Assembly (NCBI RefSeq): GCF_038050405.1
Contig: NZ_CP150901.1
Coordinates: forward strand, 496,001 to 560,000
Length of the DNA: 64,000 nt
Direction of reading: 5' to 3'
Source: Paraburkholderia sp. IMGN_8
Lineage (GTDB): Bacteria; Pseudomonadota; Gammaproteobacteria; Burkholderiales; Burkholderiaceae
Shown here piece by piece: positions 46,141 to 55,254 of the stretch. Positions within the stretch are counted from its first letter, which is position 1. Each line of letters starts with the position of its first letter. Position numbers and translations under genes: made by a program. The notes beneath the pieces were generated by a model, which ran no database searches, had not been told where the DNA came from, and saw nothing but the letters and a program-made list of their open reading frames with translations.

Positions 46141-46413
46141 GCAATCCTTATATGGACACCGCCCGGTTTGCCAAGTTGATTTTGATGTGACGTCTAACGA
46201 GATGTCGGTTGCGGTCTTATATTCGGCTTACCGCAAGCCGAAGCCGCGAGCCCTGATGGAATTTTCCAGGAACGTCCTCATCTCGACCACGCGCTTTCAA
46301 GTGCAAGGCCGTGTTCAGGTTTGCGTTCCTACGGTCCGACCTGTTTTGCCATCACGTTTGAATCAACCTCAGCAACCTATCGATAAATCCATGTTCATTC
46401 GAATTCGCACTTG

Positions 46414-46523
46414 CTAGACCGGTCTCACGCTTACGTGACTCTTCTCGTATCTGCTGTCGTGAGCGAGAATTGCCCATGCCGTGCGTGCCATCTTGTTAGC
46501 CAGCGCTATCGTTGCAGAACATA
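46414..46523 (-). pseudogene. IS110-family transposase C-terminal remnant
   Basis: On the minus strand, ending at the TAG rc 46414-46416, about 36 codons encode ATIALANKMARTAWAILA followed by HDSRYEKSHVSVRP. This is the conserved tail of IS110-family transposases. It differs from the intact copy at 9662-10708, so it is a separate, older insertion. It lies between the intron relic and the Liv operon. Confidence 0.75.
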
Positions 46524-46762
46524 CAGGTTTACGCTGTCTGCTAAGAGTGGGAAGCGTCAAATTGTGCAATTATCCGCGACCTGTCGTCGGGGTCCTGCAT
46601 CTTTAAGCTGCACCTAATCCCTGCTTTCGCACAATCAAATTCCAGCCAGTTTTTGGTGTCGGCAACCTTCGGTCTACCTCGCGATTAAACACGAGGCAAT
46701 ACCCAGGAACGATAGCTGAGACCTGTTCGTTCCTGCATCGAAGCATGCTCTTGGAGATGGTG

Positions 46763-47878
46763 ATGAACGGCCGGAAACGATTGGTTAAATTGGGTGCAGC
46801 GCTCAGCATGGGCGGGATGGCTCTGGCATGCTCGACCACAGCGGACGCGAGCGTTGTGGTGGGAGTGGCGGGTCCTATGACGGGGGAGTACGCGTCGGGG
46901 GGTGACCAGTTTCGCAAGGGCGCAGAACAGGCAGTGAAGGACCTCAACGCGTCAGGCGGTTTGCTTGGACAGCAACTCGACCTGGTCGTCGGTGACGACG
47001 TTTGCGATCCCAAGCAGGCAGTCTCTGTTGCAAACAGCTTCGTCAACAAGAAGGTGGCGTTCGTCGACGGTCACTGGTGCTCGAGTTCCACGCTGCCGGC
47101 GTCCGATGTCTACAACGATGCGCAGATCCCGCAGGTCACCGTGTCGACCAATCCCAAGATCACGGAGCGCGGAATCAAGGGGATCTTCCGTATCACCGGC
47201 AGAGACGATCAGCAGGGACAGGTCGCGGCCGACTATATCGCCGCAAACTTCAAGGGTAAAAAAATCGCCGTCATTGACGACAAGACGGCGTATGGCGGCG
47301 GTCTGGCGGACGAGATTGCAAAAGATCTGGCGGCGAAGCAGACCCCCGTGGCGCTGCGCCAGTCGATCACAGCCGGTGAGAAGGACTACTCCGGCCTGAT
47401 CAGCAAGCTGAAGGCGAACGGCATTCAGATCCTTGCCTACGGCGGCTATTACCAGGAAGTGGCGCTGATCCTTCGCCAGGCGGCGCAGGCCGGACTGGAT
47501 ATGACCGTCCTCGGCGGCGACACGCTGACGAACAATGAACTGGTTACCGCGGCTGGACCGGAGATCAACAAGGTTCTGTTTACCTTCCCGCCCGACCCGC
47601 GCAAGAGTGCGGCAGCTGCAAAGGTCGTGGCGGCGTTTCGTGCGCAGAAGATCGAGCCGGAAGGCTACATGCTGTACTCGTACGCCGCCATGCAGGTTTT
47701 TGCAGAGGCTGCGAAGAAAGCCAACTCCACGGACTATGCGGCGATCGTGAAGCAGCTTCACAACGGATCGTTCAGCACGGTAGTCGGCCAGGTGGACTTC
47801 GACGCGAAAGGCGATCTGAAGAGCCCGGGCTATGTGGTCTACCGGTGGAAGGGCAACAACTACGACTATGTGAAGTGA
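46763..47878 (+). CDS. livK: Branched-chain amino-acid-type ABC substrate-binding protein
   Basis: From the ATG at 46763, preceded by GGAG, the precursor is 371 residues with a signal peptide ending in TTADAS. It is a Peripla_BP_6 (Leu/Ile/Val-binding) protein: VVVGVAGPMTGEYASGG, then FRKGAEQAVKDLNASGG, QQLDLVVGDDVCDPKQAV, HWCSSSTLPASDVY, and YGGGLADEIAKDL. A cysteine pair (DDVCDP and HWCSS) may form the usual disulphide. The ligand may be an amino acid or, given the downstream catabolic genes, an organic acid such as itaconate. Confidence 0.92.
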   Translation: MNGRKRLVKLGAALSMGGMALACSTTADASVVVGVAGPMTGEYASGGDQFRKGAEQAVKDLNASGGLLGQQLDLVVGDDVCDPKQAVSVANSFVNKKVAFVDGHWCSSSTLPASDVYNDAQIPQVTVSTNPKITERGIKGIFRITGRDDQQGQVAADYIAANFKGKKIAVIDDKTAYGGGLADEIAKDLAAKQTPVALRQSITAGEKDYSGLISKLKANGIQILAYGGYYQEVALILRQAAQAGLDMTVLGGDTLTNNELVTAAGPEINKVLFTFPPDPRKSAAAAKVVAAFRAQKIEPEGYMLYSYAAMQVFAEAAKKANSTDYAAIVKQLHNGSFSTVVGQVDFDAKGDLKSPGYVVYRWKGNNYDYVK

Positions 47879-47964
47879 CACGTCCTGTCCAGTCTACGTA
47901 GCACGGAAAGAGGCGGTGCGTCAGTCCACTGCGTCGCCTCTGCAGCGGATTCACCGGAGAGGAC

Positions 47965-48882
47965 ATGAGCCAGGCATTGCAACAACTGATTAACGGGCTG
48001 ACCTTGGGCGCCGTCTACGGCCTGATCGCGATCGGCTACACGATGGTCTACGGCATTATCGGCATGATCAATTTCGCTCATGGCGATATTTACATGGTGA
48101 GCGCGTTCATCGCCGTGACCTGCTTCACGCTGCTTGCAGGCAGCGGGATCTCGTCGGTCGTGGCGAGCATTGCAATTACGCTGATCGTATCGATCGCACT
48201 GACGTCCGTATTCGGATGGACCGTCGAACGTGTCGGTTATCGGCCGCTCCGCGGGTCCAATCGACTCGCGCCACTGATCTCGTCGATCGGGATTTCCATC
48301 TTCCTGCAGAACATGGTTCAGCTTACTCAAGGCGCGCGAGTCAAGTCTATTCAGCCGCTCGTGACGGGAGGCGTGAACCTTTTCTCCGGTCAACAATTTC
48401 ATGGGGCATACGTCTCGTATGTGCAAATCCTCATTGTTTCGGTCACGATCCTGTTGATGTGCGCCTTCACGTTGTTCATCAATAAAACACCTTTCGGCAG
48501 ACAGCAGCGAGCCTGTGAGCAGGATCAGCGGATGATGCAGTTCCTCGGCTACAACGTCGATCGGATCATCGCACTGACGTTCATGATCGGCGCCGCACTG
48601 GCGGCCGTCGCAGGCGTCATGGTGACGCTCTACTACGGCGTGATCGATTTCTCGATCGGATTCGAGGCGGGTATCAAGGCGTTTACCGCAGCCGTGCTCG
48701 GCGGCATCGGCTCGATTCCTGGGGCAATGCTGGGCGGTGTGATCATCGGGTTGATCGAAGCATTCTGGGCTGCCTACCTCTCGCCCGAATACAAGGATGT
48801 GGCCACGTTCGTAATCCTGATTGTGGTCTTGATGTTTCGTCCATCCGGGCTTCTGGGCCGACCCGAAGTGGAGAAGGTGTGA
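47965..48882 (+). CDS. livH: Branched-chain-type ABC transporter permease LivH
   Basis: A 305-residue integral membrane protein with eight hydrophobic helices. Family signatures are LGAVYGLIAIGYTMVYGIIG, shown here as GLIAIGYTMVYGIIG, MINFAHGDIYM and the coupling segment GRQQRACEQDQRMMQFLGYN. It pairs with LivM to form the channel. Its stop overlaps the livM start by four bases (ATGA type), showing translational coupling. Confidence 0.94.
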   Translation: MSQALQQLINGLTLGAVYGLIAIGYTMVYGIIGMINFAHGDIYMVSAFIAVTCFTLLAGSGISSVVASIAITLIVSIALTSVFGWTVERVGYRPLRGSNRLAPLISSIGISIFLQNMVQLTQGARVKSIQPLVTGGVNLFSGQQFHGAYVSYVQILIVSVTILLMCAFTLFINKTPFGRQQRACEQDQRMMQFLGYNVDRIIALTFMIGAALAAVAGVMVTLYYGVIDFSIGFEAGIKAFTAAVLGGIGSIPGAMLGGVIIGLIEAFWAAYLSPEYKDVATFVILIVVLMFRPSGLLGRPEVEKV

Positions 48883-50168
48883 TGAGTTCGACAGTCATGC
48901 AAGAAACGAATCTACGTTTTCGCGTCAAGGATGCACTTGGCGCGGCGCTGGTCGCGGGTCTCGTCGGTTTGCCTATTCTGGGTTTGACGACGCGAGATGG
49001 CACCAATGGTCTCGAGGTTCAGACACGATGGGCGCTACTGGCGGCTTTCATTGCGATCGCATTTGCAGGGCGCATCGTCATGCAGCTTTTGCTGCAGCGT
49101 TTTAGTCTTTTTTCAAAGCGCCGGTCACGCGCCAGACCCGCTCCTCAAGTCGCGGGTAACGGCTCGCTTGCCTGGGCCGGCGCCGGATGCGTGGCTTTCG
49201 CGGTGCTGTTACCCGCGTTGTTTGCTGGAAACCGCTACGTCGTCGATACAGCGACGACCGTACTGATCTACGTCATGCTTGGCTGGGGCCTGAATGTCGT
49301 TGTCGGTCTGGCGGGGCTGCTGGACCTTGGCTATGTCGCGTTCTATGCGGTAGGTGCGTACACATACGGCCTGTTGTCGACGCATTTCGGCTTTGGTTTC
49401 TGGCAGTGTTTGCCGATCGCCGGTGGCCTCGCTGCGGCGTTCGGCATGCTGCTTGGTTACCCAACGCTCCGGCTCAGAGGCGACTATCTGGCCATCGTCA
49501 CGCTCGGATTCGGGGAAATCATACGGTTGATACTCGTGAATTGGGGCGACGTGACAGGCGGACCCAACGGCGTCTCGTCCATTCCGAAGCCGACCTTCTT
49601 CGGGCTCCCCATGCAGGCGTCTGGCGATGGTCCGACCTTCTCGACCGTATTTGGCCTTGATTACTCGCCCGGCCAGCGAGTCGTCTTTCTGTACTACCTC
49701 ATCCTCGCACTCGCGCTGCTGACGAACCTCCTCGTCTCGCGGCTCAGGCGGTTGCCCGTTGGGCGCGCGTGGGAAGCGGTGCGCGAAGACGAGATCGCCT
49801 GCAAGGCGATGGGCATCAATGTGACGAACGTGAAGCTCTCGGCTTTTGCGACTGGCGCAATGCTGGCCGGATTCGCCGGCGTGTTCTTCGCCGCACGGCA
49901 GGGGTTCATTTCGCCGGAGAGCTTCACATTTTCGGAGTCGGCCACGATTCTCGCGATCGTGGTGCTCGGCGGCATGGGAAGCCAGCTCGGCGTCGTCCTT
50001 GCGGCAGCCTTGCTGGTGATTTTGCCCGAGTTAGGGCGCGATTTCTCCGAGTACAGAATGCTTCTTTTCGGTGTCGCAATGGTGTTTATCATGGTCGTGC
50101 GGCCCGGCGGGCTGATCAGCCATCGCCGTGCGACTGTCAGCGCGCCTGGCGTGGAGGCAAAGCCATGA
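48879..50168 (+). CDS. livM: Branched-chain-type ABC transporter permease LivM
   Basis: A 429-residue membrane protein, longer than LivH because of an N-terminal extension of about 110 residues with two or three extra hydrophobic stretches. The core has LGWGLNVVVGLAGLLDLGYV, given as GLNVVVGLAGLLDLGYV, then YPTLRLRGDYLAIVTLGFGE and the coupling helix AWEAVREDEIACKAMGIN. Its stop overlaps the livG start by four bases. With LivH it forms the membrane channel of the importer. Confidence 0.94.
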   Translation: MMSSTVMQETNLRFRVKDALGAALVAGLVGLPILGLTTRDGTNGLEVQTRWALLAAFIAIAFAGRIVMQLLLQRFSLFSKRRSRARPAPQVAGNGSLAWAGAGCVAFAVLLPALFAGNRYVVDTATTVLIYVMLGWGLNVVVGLAGLLDLGYVAFYAVGAYTYGLLSTHFGFGFWQCLPIAGGLAAAFGMLLGYPTLRLRGDYLAIVTLGFGEIIRLILVNWGDVTGGPNGVSSIPKPTFFGLPMQASGDGPTFSTVFGLDYSPGQRVVFLYYLILALALLTNLLVSRLRRLPVGRAWEAVREDEIACKAMGINVTNVKLSAFATGAMLAGFAGVFFAARQGFISPESFTFSESATILAIVVLGGMGSQLGVVLAAALLVILPELGRDFSEYRMLLFGVAMVFIMVVRPGGLISHRRATVSAPGVEAKP

Positions 50169-51016
50169 ACGCCTCCACTTCGCTGCTCAGCGTTGAGAAT
50201 CTCACAATGCAGTTTGGCGGGCTTCGCGCGATCGAAGACCTGTCCATGACGGCGCGCGCAGGAGAGGTGACGTCGGTGATCGGGCCGAACGGAGCCGGAA
50301 AGACGACATTTTTTAACTGCCTGACGGGCTTTTACAAGCCGACCGAAGGCGCCATTACGTTGGGGCATCCCCGTCATGGGACGCTTCGGCTGGATGCGAT
50401 GAAGAATGTCGACGTGGCGAGGATTGGCCAGGTCGTGCGGACGTTCCAGAACATACGACTGTTCCCGCGCATGACCGTGCTCGAAAACCTGTTGATCGCC
50501 CAGCACAATGTGTTGCAGGACGCGTCCAGGTTCTCGATTGCTGGCGCACTCAACGCGCGGTCGTTTCGACGCGCGAACGACAAGGCGATAGACAACGCTT
50601 TGACGTGGCTCGAGCGCTTAAGCGTTCGGGATATGGCCAACAAACCTGCTGGCGACATGCCATACGGGGTGCAGCGTCGCGTCGAGATCGCGCGCGCGAT
50701 GTGCGCAGGCCCCATTCTGCTCTGCCTGGACGAGCCGGCCGCCGGCCTCAATCCGCGCGAGTCGGCAGAACTCACCACTCTGTTGACCTCGCTCGCCAGG
50801 GAGCAGGGTATTGGCATATTGTTGATCGAGCACGATATGAGCGTCGTCATGAAGGTTTCAGACCATATTGTCGTGCTCAATCACGGGAAGAAAATTGCAG
50901 AAGGCTTGCCTTCCAACATCAAGGTGAATCCCGAGGTGATCAGCGCATACCTCGGCGAGGACGACGAGACGTCGTCACACGATGAAGCATCGCAGGAGAA
51001 ATCAGCTCATGCTTAA
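50165..51016 (+). CDS. livG: Branched-chain-type ABC ATPase LivG
   Basis: From the ATG at 50165, overlapping the livM stop, the protein is 283 residues. ATPase motifs in order: Walker A GPNGAGKTTFF, Q-loop TFQNIRLFPRMTV, a signature DMPYGVQRRVEIARAM where the usual LSGGQ has become PYGVQ as is common in LivG, Walker B ILLCLDEPAAGL and the switch LLIEHDM. The frame runs upstream to 49769 but that part is antisense to livM. The end overlaps the livF start by 8 bases. Confidence 0.94.
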   Translation: MNASTSLLSVENLTMQFGGLRAIEDLSMTARAGEVTSVIGPNGAGKTTFFNCLTGFYKPTEGAITLGHPRHGTLRLDAMKNVDVARIGQVVRTFQNIRLFPRMTVLENLLIAQHNVLQDASRFSIAGALNARSFRRANDKAIDNALTWLERLSVRDMANKPAGDMPYGVQRRVEIARAMCAGPILLCLDEPAAGLNPRESAELTTLLTSLAREQGIGILLIEHDMSVVMKVSDHIVVLNHGKKIAEGLPSNIKVNPEVISAYLGEDDETSSHDEASQEKSAHA

Positions 51017-51734
51017 GATTACCGAACTCAGTGCCCACTATGGCAGCGTCCAGGCACTACGCGGGGTCAGTCTGAGTGTGAAGACCGGCGAGATCGTCAC
51101 GTTGATCGGCGCGAACGGCGCAGGCAAGTCGACACTGATGAATACCATTTTCGGCCATCCACGGGCCAGCGGCGGCACGGTCGAATTCGACGGACAGAAT
51201 ATTTCGAAACTGCCATCGCATGCGATCGGCAAACTCGATATTGCGGTTGTGCCCGAAGGGCGCCGTATCTTTCAGCGGATGACCGTGCTCGAGAATCTCC
51301 TGATGGGCGATACATCGGGCAACCGCCGGACCGCGGATGATCTCGAACGCATGTACGAGATGTTCCCGATCCTGAGAAGCAGAGCCTCGCAGCGTGCCGG
51401 CACGCTGTCAGGAGGGGAGCAACAGATGCTCGCGATAGGACGCGCATTGATGTCACAGCCGAGATTGCTCCTGCTCGATGAGCCGTCGCTCGGTCTCGCG
51501 CCGATCTTCATCAAGAAGATTTTTTCGGTCATCAAGGAGTTGAACGAGCAGCTCGGGATGACGATTCTGCTTGTCGAACAGAACGCTCATCACGCTTTGC
51601 GCGTCGCGCATCGAGGGTACGTGCTCCAGCACGGACAGATCGCCCTCGACGGGAGCGGTGCTGAGTTGCTGGCCAACCCTGCTGTGCGGGCGGCGTATCT
51701 GGAGGGCAATACCGCTCAATTGGATGCGGCCTGA
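51009..51734 (+). CDS. livF: Branched-chain-type ABC ATPase LivF
   Basis: From the ATG at 51009 the protein is 241 residues. Motifs: Walker [14 protein letters not shown]-loop VPEGRRIFQRMTV, signature LSGGEQQMLAIGRAL, Walker B LLLLDEPSLGL and switch LLVEQNAH. It is the last gene of the Liv operon. A GC-rich stem-loop with a CTTTT-like tail at 51751-51783 may terminate the transcript. Confidence 0.94.
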   Translation: MLKITELSAHYGSVQALRGVSLSVKTGEIVTLIGANGAGKSTLMNTIFGHPRASGGTVEFDGQNISKLPSHAIGKLDIAVVPEGRRIFQRMTVLENLLMGDTSGNRRTADDLERMYEMFPILRSRASQRAGTLSGGEQQMLAIGRALMSQPRLLLLDEPSLGLAPIFIKKIFSVIKELNEQLGMTILLVEQNAHHALRVAHRGYVLQHGQIALDGSGAELLANPAVRAAYLEGNTAQLDAA

Positions 51735-52131
51735 ACGGTGATCTGGAGGGCGCGGGGTGCTCGCCCCCACTTTTCGACGTTCGAGGCAGGGGAGTTGCGG
51801 CAATTCTCCGCAGAGCTATGGTGCCCCGTAGGTGAGTTGATCGCCGTTGCGGGAAGGGGTTCTCCAGCCTGCGTAGGGGCGCCTATCCTCAAGAAATGTG
51901 CAGAATTCCGCGAAAATTAGCCGAGCCCCCTCAAGACCGGAATTTCACAAAGATCCAGAATGCTGTAAACCGAATCGATCGCCGCCACGGGGATTGCGTT
52001 CCAGAATGAGGGCCGATCCATGAGCCTGCCTGCTGGGACGGCACGGGACGATTGCGGCATATACGGAACGAATTCAAGTGTAGGCCACCGGCCCGCACGC
52101 TCAATGAACTGGTTTTTTGTGGAGTTTTCGC
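51735..52131. other. Region between livF and quinone reductase gene
   Basis: About 397 bases with no supported gene. A possible terminator stem (GGGCG/CGCCC, 51756-51777, followed by CACTTTT) lies just after livF. A conserved two-block module (51899-51939) shared with the region upstream of the P5C dehydrogenase gene is listed separately. Confidence 0.5.
51899..51939. promoter_or_regulatory. Conserved two-block module, copy 1
   Basis: TGCAGAATTCCGCGAAAATT (51899-51918) and TCAAGACCG (51931-51939). The same pair of blocks with identical 32-bp start-to-start spacing occurs at 61905-61945. It lies about 190 bases upstream of the quinone reductase start, in the same orientation relative to the gene as copy 2. 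A shared transcription factor site or promoter is inferred. Confidence 0.55.
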
Positions 52132-52941
52132 ATGAAAGTGCTCATCGTGTTCGCTCACCCCGAACCCAAGTCGTTCAACGGTGCGCTGAAAGATACGGCT
52201 GTCTCGAACCTGAAAGCGCAGGGGCACGAGGTTCAGGTAACCGACCTGTATCAATTGAAGTGGCGGCCCGAGCTCGGCGTCGAAGACTTCGTGGGTGAGC
52301 GTTTCAATCCTGACTTCCTCGATCTTTCGGCGGAACAGGAACATATGTTCGGGACGTCCACGAAACCGACGCCGGATGTTTACGCCGAGCAGCAGAAGGT
52401 GCTCTGGTCCGATCTGATCATCTTCCAGTATCCGATGTGGTGGTTCGGGATGCCGGCGATTCTGAAGGGCTGGGTGGATCGCGTGATGACCCGCGGATTC
52501 GCCTATGCGACCGGGCGAAAATACGAGACCGGTATGTTCAAGGGCCGCAAGGCGATGGTCTCGACCACGACGGGAACGGCCGCGAGCCTTTACGAGCCGG
52601 ACGGTGTCGACGGTGATATCAATCACATTCTCTGGCCGATCCACAACGGGATCTTCAATTACCTTGGCTTCGATGTGCTGCCGCCGCATGTGTCGTGGAT
52701 GCCTGGCCGCGTGAGCGCCGAGGAGCGGCAAGCGTACCTCGACTCCTACGCAGCGCGGTTGCGCTCGCTCGAGAGCACGGAGCCCTTGTTCTTTCATCCG
52801 TTTGCGGACTTTGGTCCCGACCAACGTTTGAAGCCAGGTGTCGTGGCACGTTCCGGCTTCCAATGGAACCCGGTCGTCGGCCAGTCGCATGATGATGCGG
52901 CAGAAACGTACACGCCGAAGAAGATTGCGAAGGCGGGATGA
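52132..52941 (+). CDS. NAD(P)H:quinone oxidoreductase (flavodoxin-like, NQO1 family)
   Basis: From the ATG at 52132 the protein is 269 residues with the flavodoxin_2 fold: KVLIVFAHPEPKSFNGALKD at the start, YPMWWFGMPAILKGWVDRV for FMN binding, and TTTGTAASLYEPDG. It reduces quinones with NAD(P)H and FAD/FMN. The start at 52117 lacks support. It follows the Liv operon and precedes a VOC protein gene by 80 bases on the same strand. A role in coping with reactive quinones or in a redox step of the local pathway is possible. Confidence 0.85.
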   Translation: MKVLIVFAHPEPKSFNGALKDTAVSNLKAQGHEVQVTDLYQLKWRPELGVEDFVGERFNPDFLDLSAEQEHMFGTSTKPTPDVYAEQQKVLWSDLIIFQYPMWWFGMPAILKGWVDRVMTRGFAYATGRKYETGMFKGRKAMVSTTTGTAASLYEPDGVDGDINHILWPIHNGIFNYLGFDVLPPHVSWMPGRVSAEERQAYLDSYAARLRSLESTEPLFFHPFADFGPDQRLKPGVVARSGFQWNPVVGQSHDDAAETYTPKKIAKAG

Positions 52942-53021
52942 TCCGGTGTGACGTCGGGCCGCAGCTGCTTTCGAAAGCTTCTGTGGCCCAGCATCAAAAC
53001 TGACCAGGAGTGAAACACACG

Positions 53022-53495
53022 ATGGAAAAGCTGCCCATGTTTCAGAAGCTGCACCACATCTGCATCGTGGTTCGTGACATTGAGAAGGCCGTGAAGTATT
53101 ACGAGTCGATTGGCGTCGGACCGTGGACTAATTTTCCGCCGATGGATGCGTACGAACTGGACGGCTACGATCGTCCGGCCTTTCTGAAGATGCGTTATAA
53201 GTTCGCGAACATCGACAACGCCCAGTTGCAGCTTTGCCAGCCGGGAGATGGAGACACGCCGCAACGACGGTTCCTGGACTCGCGCGGCGAGGGCGTTTTT
53301 CATCTCGGCTTCTCCGTCGAGAGTTGTGACAAGGCGGAGGAACAGGCAGCGAGCGCCGGACTGGATGTCCTGGCACGCGGGCGTCTCGATGATCGAAGCG
53401 GCTTCACGTACTTCAAGACGGTCAACGAAGGCGCTGGAGTCACGTTGGAGGTTCGGGCACCGAGTACCAAGGCAGTTCAATGTATCAAGTCCTGA
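53022..53495 (+). CDS. VOC-family (glyoxalase/dioxygenase-fold) protein
   Basis: From the ATG at 53022 (AGGAG 11 bases upstream) the protein is 157 residues. It is a vicinal-oxygen-chelate protein: LHHICIVVRDIEKAVKYYES with the first metal histidine, FLDSRGEGVFHLGFSVE with the second and a C-terminal GVTLEVRAP with the glutamate ligand. In Pseudomonas itaconate loci a similar small VOC gene lies between ich and ict. Methylmalonyl-CoA epimerase-like activity is another option for the fold. It is convergent with the aldehyde dehydrogenase gene. Confidence 0.8.
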   Translation: MEKLPMFQKLHHICIVVRDIEKAVKYYESIGVGPWTNFPPMDAYELDGYDRPAFLKMRYKFANIDNAQLQLCQPGDGDTPQRRFLDSRGEGVFHLGFSVESCDKAEEQAASAGLDVLARGRLDDRSGFTYFKTVNEGAGVTLEVRAPSTKAVQCIKS

Positions 53496-53722
53496 TACAC
53501 ACTTGCAAAGCACTTCCCAGAATTCTTCTTTGCACTCGACAAGACAGTTCTTACAGCGTCGGGCAGTCATTGCCCGGCGAGCGGTTCCAGTGAGTCACCA
53601 TCGAGGTGATCCCCCGGAAGCAAGTCGGCGGCGGGGCAATGCCACGGCCGTGAATGCGAAGCGTTGTGCAAGGCAACGCGTGATCCTTTCGTTATCCCAG
53701 TCACCCTAATCGAATTCGAAAC

Positions 53723-53746
53723 TGCCCCGCGGTACGCCGCGGGGCA
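53723..53746. terminator. Bidirectional terminator-like hairpin
   Basis: TGCCCCGCGG and CCGCGGGGCA form a perfect 10-bp stem with a TACG loop, in the 260-base gap between the convergent VOC gene and aldehyde dehydrogenase gene. T-runs are short (GTTT on the minus side). The position and stem strength support a bidirectional terminator. Confidence 0.7.
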
Positions 53747-53755
53747 TCGTCACAC

Positions 53756-55234
53756 TTATCTCATGACGAACGGGTTTGCAGTCTTGACCCCCGTATTGAT
53801 CCAGACGCTCTTCGTTTGCAGATACTCGCGGATCGCGTCGATACCATTCTCGCGGCCAAGCCCAGAATCCTTGTAGCCACCGAACGGCGACATGTAGCTC
53901 ACCGCGCGATAGCTGTTCACCCAGACCATGCCGGCTTGCAGCTTCTCAGCGACGCGAATGGACCGGCCAATATCCTTAGTCCAGACGCCTGAGCCAAGTC
54001 CGAAGCGCACGTCGTTCGCAAGTGCGACCGCCTCGTCTTCGTCCTTGAACTTGATGATCGACAGGATGGGGCCAAAGACTTCTTCCTGCGCGATCCGCAT
54101 CTGGTTGTTGACGTCACCGAAAATGGTCGGCTCGACGAACCAGCCGTTACCACATTCGGGTGCGCTGCCGGGCTTTCCGCCGAGCAGCAACGTCGCGCCT
54201 TCCTGCTTCGCGGTTTCAATGTAGGACAGGACCTTCTGGTATTGCGGACGTGTTGTTACCGGCCCGACCTGTGTATCCATACTAGATGGATCACCCATTT
54301 TTGCGGTCCGTGCCAGCGTCAGAAGTTTTTCGACGAAGGTGTCGTAGATGCTCTCCTGCAACAACAGCCGCGAACCGGCAATACAGGTCTGTCCGGTCGC
54401 GGCGAAGATGCCGGAAACCGCGCCATTCACTGCGTCTTCCAGGTCGGCATCCTGGAACACGATGTTGGGCGACTTGCCGCCGAGTTCGAGACTAACGTGT
54501 TTGAACTGACGTGCTGCCGCCTCGTTGATCGCGCGGCCAGTGGAATCCGCCCCGGTGAACGTGATCTTCTTGACGAGGGGATGTTCAACTAAAGGCGAGC
54601 CTACGTCCCTACCGAATCCGGTCACAACGTTCACTACGCCCGGCGGAAAGCCGGCTTCGGTGAAGAGCTTCGCAAACTCGATCGTGGACGCCGACGTGAA
54701 CTCGGACGGTTTGATCACAACCGTGCAACCTGCGGCCAACGCGGGTGCAATCTTCCATGTGGCTAGCAAAAGCGGCGAATTCCACGGCGTGATTGCGGCG
54801 ACGACACCCAGCGGCTCATTGCGCGTGAAATTGAAATATCCTTTCTTGTCGAGCGGAATGACGGCGCCCTGAATCTTGTCCGCCAGGCCGCCAAAATAGT
54901 AATACCACTGGGGCAGATACTGGCACTGGCCAAGCATTTCCGCCATGAGCTTGCCGTTGTCCCGAACTTCGAGCTCGGCAAGCCGCCTGGCGTCCCGCGC
55001 GATCAGGTCGCCGACCCGATGAAGCAGCAGGCCTCGCTGGCTCGGAGACATCTGTGACCATGGTCCTGTACTGAATGCGGCGTGCGCCGCTTGCACAGCT
55101 CGATCGACGTCGGTCCCGCTGCCTTTTGCAATCTGCGCCCAGGTTTCTCCCGTGAACGGATTTTCCGTATCGAACCATTCGCCCGAAGTTGACTGGCGTG
55201 ATTCGCCGTTGATGTACATCTCAAATCGTTGCAT
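53756..55234 (-). CDS. Aldehyde dehydrogenase family protein
   Basis: A 492-residue NAD(P)+-dependent aldehyde dehydrogenase. Motifs: the Rossmann start ITPWNSPLLLATWKIAPALA, the general base in LELGGKSPNIV, the catalytic cysteine in FAATGQTCIAGSRL and the C-terminal PFGGYKDSGLGRENG. An AGGAGAC ribosome binding site precedes the ATG. It follows ccl (20-base gap), so it is in the same transcript. Its substrate is unknown; it may oxidise a semialdehyde formed in branched dicarboxylate degradation. Confidence 0.92.
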   Translation of the reverse strand: MQRFEMYINGESRQSTSGEWFDTENPFTGETWAQIAKGSGTDVDRAVQAAHAAFSTGPWSQMSPSQRGLLLHRVGDLIARDARRLAELEVRDNGKLMAEMLGQCQYLPQWYYYFGGLADKIQGAVIPLDKKGYFNFTRNEPLGVVAAITPWNSPLLLATWKIAPALAAGCTVVIKPSEFTSASTIEFAKLFTEAGFPPGVVNVVTGFGRDVGSPLVEHPLVKKITFTGADSTGRAINEAAARQFKHVSLELGGKSPNIVFQDADLEDAVNGAVSGIFAATGQTCIAGSRLLLQESIYDTFVEKLLTLARTAKMGDPSSMDTQVGPVTTRPQYQKVLSYIETAKQEGATLLLGGKPGSAPECGNGWFVEPTIFGDVNNQMRIAQEEVFGPILSIIKFKDEDEAVALANDVRFGLGSGVWTKDIGRSIRVAEKLQAGMVWVNSYRAVSYMSPFGGYKDSGLGRENGIDAIREYLQTKSVWINTGVKTANPFVMR

Positions 55235-55254
55235 GACTTTCGTCTCCTATTGAA

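Noticed and set aside
51931..52890. 319-codon minus-strand frame
   Set aside because: It is antisense to the quinone reductase gene; high GC creates such shadows.
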